Positions 59,201-64,000 of a stretch of 64,000 bases of DNA are shown here, one piece after another. The notes under the pieces were generated by a model. The model saw only the letters and a list, made by a program, of their open reading frames with translations, was not told the origin of the DNA and ran no database searches. The DNA comes from Ancylostoma caninum (taxonomy: Eukaryota; Nematoda; Chromadorea; Rhabditida; Ancylostomatidae). The translations under genes and the position numbers were made by a program. Position 1 is the first letter of the stretch; every line of letters begins with the position of its first letter. The stretch spans positions 1 to 64,000 of the forward strand of contig JBAJFG010000289.1 in NCBI GenBank assembly GCA_037903475.1, in the 5' to 3' direction.

Positions 59201-59645
59201 GGTCTTCAGCCACGAGTTTGATGATCCTCCAGAAGTGCTTCTCTGAAATCTGCTTGTCTCTAATATCAGTAGACGGTTAGCGGTTGGCTACGCCCCGGAC
59301 ATTGGTGCTAAGCCTCCTGAATCTGCAGGACGCTACTAAGTCCTGGTGGTCAATGACCACCTGGTGCTGCGCCCTGTTCGCTAGCGACAATGTCGCAGGG
59401 GACTATACTTCGCGTATTGTATAGCGGCAGGGTAAAATATTGAGGCAAAAAGTTAGAAAGCATACATAGTACAAGGATCTGCAAACCTCAACCTTTAAAT
59501 TATCTTGTGTGTAGGAATCTGACAACTCGAAAATGTGAGCCCGTTGTTTCGCTTGAAGCGCATATGCAGTCGCACCACCAATCAACACTCCGCCAGCGAT
59601 AATCTTTCCCTTGTGTCTTTTGATAAACTCCCATACCCCCGACAT
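56216..59645 (-). CDS. prx-3: Peroxisomal biogenesis factor 3 (PEX3)
   Basis: PEX3 is the peroxisome membrane anchor that docks PEX19 with its cargo membrane proteins. Eight exons: 59645-59487, 57866-57777, 57703-57611, 57555-57431, 57356-57211, 56957-56776, 56709-56590, 56374-56216; 357 codons against 373 in human. The N-terminus 'WEFIKRHKGKIIAGGVLIGG' is the family's membrane anchor; 'YVFDTNQRAC' matches the conserved 'F.SNQRTC'. Next come 'VELWDKVKALSIARIVGVAY' and 'CTQYFLTSGIAKLLQ', and the helical C-terminus. The exon 4 donor (GTCCTT at 57430) is weak and was chosen because it alone keeps phase before an in-frame stop. Intron 1 (1.6 kb) contains a MITE and a palindrome. TTTCAG ends 8 bases before the ATG, a likely spliced-leader site. 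Confidence 0.93.
58103..58370. mobile_element. MITE, CAGTG(A/G)(A/G)CGTC family, in PEX3 intron 1
   Basis: Left arm CAGTGAGCGTCGATGACTGT; right arm the complement of CAGTGAGTGTCGATGGCGGT. GAAGCACGCAGCG and GAGCGGCGCGGTCGCG follow inside. TA lies left (58101-58102); the right TA is lost. Its inner segment, with ATCAAATATGATGAAG, is an inverted relative of the inner part of the flp-17 intron copy. Confidence 0.85.
58487..59385. repeat. Inverted flanks ~0.9 kb apart in PEX3 intron 1
   Basis: TCGCTAGCAGGGCGCAGCAC near 58489, followed by TAGGTGGTCA and TACTAAGTCC, is inverted near 59317-59385 as CTACTAAGTCCTGG, TGACCACCTGGTGCTGCGCC and CGCTAGCGA. They could be terminal repeats of a larger decayed element enclosing the palindrome at 58917-59070. 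Confidence 0.5.
58917..59070. mobile_element. Near-perfect palindrome / fold-back element
   Basis: CCCCCAAAGTGGCATC...TTCGTTTTTGAGAA...CATTAATGGTCAAAAA reads back inverted as TTTTTGACCATTAATGACGG...CTCAAAAACGAA...GTGCCACTTTGGGGG. The arms are about 65 bases around a short centre with a duplicated AATGGTCAAAAA. It is nested between the inverted flanks of 58487-59385. Confidence 0.8.
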
Positions 59646-60422
59646 GGCAGATCTGAAACACATTCGCTAAATGTGGAGCGCAACGTAGATAGCATAAGTA
59701 TATCTTTAGAAATGAGCATGAGTTCAAGACAAAAACAGACAAGCTTGGGACAAAGACTTTCAGACAATTCATCATATTTACGAGCAAAATCTAAACGAAA
59801 AAGCTGACAGTCCTCTTGAAAACATCTCATCTTACAGACATTTTTTTAAAGTTTTGTTTTTAAAAAAGAAACCCTTAAAGCCTGAAAAAAAAGTAGTAGA
59901 CACAGAAAAGACGTTAGATAGATCCAAACCAGACAAACAATGAGTCTTCCCCTGACAAACCCTCCCAGACCCACTTAAAAAACCTGCTTTTTACTGGTGA
60001 TGAAGCGAGGAAATTCCTGCAGAGGTGAAGAAAAATGATATTGGCACACGTGCGACTCCCCATTTATCACGAAGTGCTCTGATTATGGCGCTACAGTGCT
60101 GAATATGCGCTCCAAACATAACTTCCGCTTCCGTCCTTTAAAAAGCAGGGCCGACTTTTTTGAAGGCTTCCACGCTTCCGAGTTTTGTCTCTGTTTGTAC
60201 ATACGTTGTGTGGTTGTTTTCTGATTAGTTCATCATCGTTGTAGCCGTATCTTATTTATGACTTGACTACCGGTCCGACCCTAGCATCCATTTCCTCTCG
60301 TTGAATTCACCCCAACGGTGCGTCGCGTTTGCTGATCCTAATCCTCACCCTTCCTCATAAATTTTTTTGCGGTTTTTTGTTTCCTTGTAATTGTTCCGGT
60401 GCTTTCAGAAACTAAGATAGCG
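59646..60422. promoter_or_regulatory. Divergent promoter region between PEX3 and the hnRNP L gene
   Basis: The two genes start 777 bases apart and point away from each other, so both promoters lie here. No TATA box can be named with confidence. T-rich AG acceptors lie at both edges: AG at 59653-59654 (minus) and 60407-60408 (plus). Confidence 0.5.
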
Positions 60423-63400
60423 ATGGATAGCTCTACTGGTGGTGGTGTGAGGTGATTTTTTCGAGACACTATCGATTAGATGAGCTACAGCCCTTTTCTT
60501 GCTCCGTGGTTATAGCTAATCGTTCTTATGCCTCTATTTCAGCGTTCCTCCAATGAAGAGGTTCCGACGGGATGAACTAGCAGACCCTACCAATCCGGAG
60601 CCATCTCTTGTGGTTCACGTTCGCAACCTGAACCCAAAGGTGAACTCTAACAACCTATCGATGTGAAAAGGATTTTTTTGGGGGGTAGACTCAACAAAAA
60701 ATGATACCTTGTAAGCCTAAGGCGGTATTTATGGTTGATGCGCGAGCATTTGCTTCCTGCCAAGAATTCTCTTCATCTCTCGATTCTGCTTTGTATATCG
60801 CCGCGTCAAATTTGACGCACCAACAGTAAATTCCTCCTTGTAAGCCTGAGACTGTGCCTACGTATGGGTTTGAGCCTAAGCCTAAGGCTTAGTCGTCACT
60901 AAAGTGCCCCTCCCCCCCCCAGTGAGAATCTCTTCGGAAAGTTTACAGCCGAAATGCATGTTTGCAGGCAACAGAAGCGGATTTGATCGAAGCCCTTGGA
61001 ACATTCGGTTTGATTGCGTATGTTACGGTTATTCCGGCGCAGAAGATGGCATTGGTTGAATTTGAAGAAATTGAAGGTGATTGGTTTACCTCACTGACTA
61101 ATGCATTCCTCTCATTTAATAACAGTATTTAAATATTCTTAGTAACTTATCGCCCAGTCATCTCTTGTATTTAGCGGCCAGAGCTTGTGTAACGTTCGCA
61201 GCTTCAAACCTCATCTTTGTTGCTGGTGATGCCGCTTTGTTCAACTATTCGACCTCTCAGAACATCCAACGCCTGGGTTTTGAGTCTGAAAATCCATGCA
61301 AAGTATTGGTGATCACGGTTTACAACGCTCAGTATCCAATCGATGTTCATGTAAGTGCTTGTTGAGCATATAAAAGTCGCTTTGCAATTTGTGGGGCTTT
61401 CAGGTTATCCATCAAATCTGTGAACCGCATGGGAAGGTTCTAAGAATAGCAATTATTCGCAAGTCGATGATGCAGGCTTTGGTAGAGTTCGAAAGTGCGG
61501 AAATTGCAAAAAAAGTGAAGCATGCGATCAATGGTGCTGACATCTATTCTGGTTGTTGTACACTCAAAGTGGAGTTCGCAAAGGCAAGTCTTCTTAGCTC
61601 CAGACATAGTTTTCTTCTGATCTTCATATCTAGATTTACATTTTACATGAGAAGTTTCAGCCCGACTACGTCAAGGTAACACGTCAGGACAATGACCAGT
61701 ATGATTTTACCATAACAGATGGTATGATTTCCGTTGTCTTTTTTGTTCTTTTTTAAATTCCATCATTTGCTGCAACAAAAAAAACGCTTTCTGATCCCAC
61801 AATTTGCTTTGTAGAACTAAGTTTAAACAAAAGAACAAGATTATGCACGTTTTGCATGCCGAATTTGTAAAAGTGCCCTATGATCAATGCAGCCAAAGAT
61901 GTTGAAGAAGTCTGTAGTCGATGTGGTCACGTCCCTTCTTTTTTCACTATTGCCTTTTGTTCAGTACTCATTCTTCAAGCAGAAATAGTGTATTGCATGA
62001 CTCCTCATTCTGATTTTTCAAAGTGACTACGTCTGTAGTCTGATAGCTCAAGGAATGTATCTGGGACATTGTATGCAAATACGACCACGGAGTAGTACAG
62101 GCTGGCTAATCATCCAGTTCGATATAATTTTTTACGCTCTCCTCCTCAACTCCTAATATGTGTGTAATGTGATTACTTCCGTTTTAATGTTTTCCTACTG
62201 TCACTCAGCAAAATCTCCTACCAAACGCACAGCTTCCTTCCTCTATCGATGCTGCCAGTGATAAGCCGGCCGCCATCGTGCTTCAGCCGTAAGTGCAGAC
62301 AAGGTCTTAGGCCCACTTCCCAATCCAGCACAATATAATAATAGCTAATGTATCATGCGTTTCGAAAATGATAATCAGGTTGATGAGCATTGCCATGTAA
62401 TAACATTCATGTTGGGTTTGGAGTTTTTTTTTTCTTTGTAAGCTTGTGCTAAGTGAGTAGGTAACCTTGCTATTGACATCTGCTCTAGTTCTTTGGAAGA
62501 AATTGAACCAAATTTCGATCCAAGTCAAACAATTGTTAATTTTTTTACAGATGGTGGCGGTCACCATGCCTCTGAGCATAAATCGCAGCGCAAAACCCTG
62601 CTACCTGGCGGAGGTGAGAGTTCTTTGTTCAAATTATTGTCACTGTGCATATTTATTCCGCTCTTTTTACTGTGCTTAGACATAGCTTAGACAATGATCT
62701 GATTATGACATAGTCGTCCTGATACTTCTGTTTTTAATATCCAGGGCCTCCTGGCGGCCCAGGTTCTTATCCTGGTGGAAGACCGGATTATCATGGCAGT
62801 TTTGAGGATCGCAACGGCTGTGACGACCCCTATGCGTTCCGAGGATCATTCGTATGTTAATGCGTTGGTATGATGTGATTAACTTGTCATTACATTGTCT
62901 TTTTTATTTCAGGGTGGTCGCGGTTACGATGGATACGGTGGACCGCCGAGGGGCGGTTTTCCACCACGTATGTTTTACTTCATAATTTTTGTGTTAGAAA
63001 GACCTCAGTATTAAAAATCTTGAACGCGTTCTAATAACTACAATTTTCTTCAACGGAAATGATCCATCAATGATGATGTGCTGCCGAAACCTGAATTCAG
63101 GTGGTCGTCGACCTCCTCCAGGTTTCCGTGGGGACTATGGTGACTTCGATAGTTCTCAGCACTATCCCCCTGTTGGAGGATCGGTATGCAGTGATTTACA
63201 CGTTTGGAAGTTTCCTCTTCCTAGTTTTGGTGGTTTAGGGTTGCGTGCTCATGGTTTACGGTATTGACCAGGAGAAGCTCAACTGTGAGATGTTATTCAA
63301 TCTCTTCTGTCAGTATGGCAATGTCTTACGAGTGAGTGTTTTGCTCTTTCTGATCATGTTTCTTGCTCTATGTTTGTCATTTTGTTCAGATTCGTTTTAT

Positions 63401-64000
63401 GGCGACGAAAAAGGACACGGCCATGGCTGAACTCGGAACACCCATGGCGGTTAGCAGCACATGAAAAATGCTTTCACCGAAATTCCTGCAAATTGTGTTT
63501 TGTCTTAAGGTTTCGAACGTCCTCAAGTTCCTTCAAGGAGTATCGCTGTTTGGTCTTACATTGCAACTGAAGCCGAGCATTCAGACTAGTGTTAGAGATG
63601 TTCAGTACGTTTACTTTTTTCAAATCATACTCCCATTCACTTTGTGCTGTTGTTTATCCAACTTCTCTTTCAGCGATCCATTTGATATGCCCGATGGATC
63701 TCCATCCTTTCGAGATTATTCCATGTCCGCACTTCAACGCTTCTCAACCCCAGACGCTGCTGCACGGAACAGACTGATTTTTCCCACGAAAATCCTGCAT
63801 TGGTACAATGCGCCCGTGAACATGGATGAGGCTAAAATCAGACAAGTGCTGTATTAATATTCTGTTGTGTTCCGTAACAGATGTTCAGTCGTTCAATGTT
63901 GGGAGTTTCTAGCTCTTCGCTGAAAAGAATGCACCAGAGCCGATATCAGTCACTGTGTTTACGGGACGCAGCGAGAGGTCGTCATCTGGAACGGTTGAAA
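60423..64000 (+). CDS. hrpl-1: hnRNP L-like RNA-binding protein (3' end beyond window)
   Basis: hnRNP L binds CA-rich RNA and controls alternative splicing and RNA stability in the nucleus. Fifteen exons read in phase: 60423-60451, 60543-60639, 60968-61076, 61175-61350, 61404-61583, 61661-61721, 62551-62613, 62745-62851, 62913-62967, 63101-63183, 63239-63331, 63390-63449, 63510-63604, 63674-63845, 63913 to the edge. RRM1: 'LVVHVRNLNPKATEADLIEAL', 'MALVEFEEIEAARACV'. RRM2: 'VLVITVYNAQYPIDV', 'ALVEFESAEIAKKV', then 'CTLKVEFAKPDYVKV'. A Gly/Pro/Arg-rich linker follows (62551-63183). RRM3: 'VLMVYGIDQEKLNCEMLFNL'. RRM4 start: 'RFSTPDAAARNR' to 'VFTGRSERSSSG'. The intron after 61583 starts with GC. 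Possible extra linker exons lie at 62209-62288 and 62489-62550. Confidence 0.94.
60728..60830. mobile_element. MITE with CGCGTCAAATTTGACGC arms, copy 2, in hnRNP L intron 2
   Basis: TATGGTTGATGCGCG at the left and CCGCGTCAAATTTGACGCACCAAC at the right. Compared with 43860-44078 it lies in the opposite orientation and has lost one palindrome and part of the interior. Confidence 0.75.
62209..62288 (+). other. Possible alternative linker exon of the hnRNP L gene
   Basis: Bounded by an acceptor (ACTCAG) and a good donor (GTAAGT), the frame reads 'QNLLPNAQLPSSIDAASDKP'. Its end phase fits a 5'-extended form of exon 7 starting at 62489 ('SLEEIEPNFDPSQTIVNFF'). Its start phase does not fit the exon ending at 61721, so another small exon or donor would be required. 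Confidence 0.35.

Overview
This is a stretch of nuclear DNA from a nematode, most likely a strongylid (hookworm-like) worm. Genes are split by many short GT-AG introns with T-rich acceptors. Several start codons sit 4-50 bases after a T-rich AG that looks like a spliced-leader acceptor. Three genes are packed head to tail like an operon. AT-rich intergenic DNA is full of short inverted-repeat transposons. Three peptides of the form KSAFVRFG, KSAFVRFG and KSQYIRFG identify a nematode flp-17 gene. The species is an inference. No database search was possible; gene identities come from reading spliced exons against remembered families.

Left part (1-24,420): a dead mariner transposon (313-1419), then the C-terminal 578 codons of a sorting nexin 13 homologue (1919-5103, +), a complete fructosamine/ketosamine-3-kinase gene (10959-13465, +), a complete MFSD5-type transporter gene (16976-21603, +) and the flp-17 neuropeptide gene (23493-24414, -). 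The spacers between them hold several families of miniature inverted-repeat elements (MITEs) and one tRNA-like SINE.

Middle part (24,415-50,265): about 26 kb with no gene I can support. It contains MITEs, a 245-base palindromic element, a 1.2-kb element with ~155-base terminal inverted repeats and tRNA-like SINE sequence nested inside, low-complexity tracts and short ORFs that look random.

Right part (50,266-64,000): a compact cluster on the minus strand, transcribed in the order PEX3 (peroxisome membrane biogenesis), NDUFAF8 (twin-CX9C-type complex I assembly factor), UTP23 (rRNA processing) and an ITFG2-like beta-propeller protein (KICSTOR/mTORC1 amino-acid signalling in animals). NDUFAF8 and UTP23 are separated by only 12 bases and seem to share a 3' splice site, and UTP23 and ITFG2 lie 215 bases apart, so at least these three probably form one operon. 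Divergent from PEX3 is an hnRNP L homologue (60423 to beyond the window end, +).

The most interesting points are the flp-17 gene with a MITE in its second intron, the tight NDUFAF8-UTP23 junction, two GC-AG introns, a possible micro-exon in the MFSD5 gene, and a TA-flanked MITE family whose copies fall in the introns of two genes. I did not find a wholly unknown gene system.
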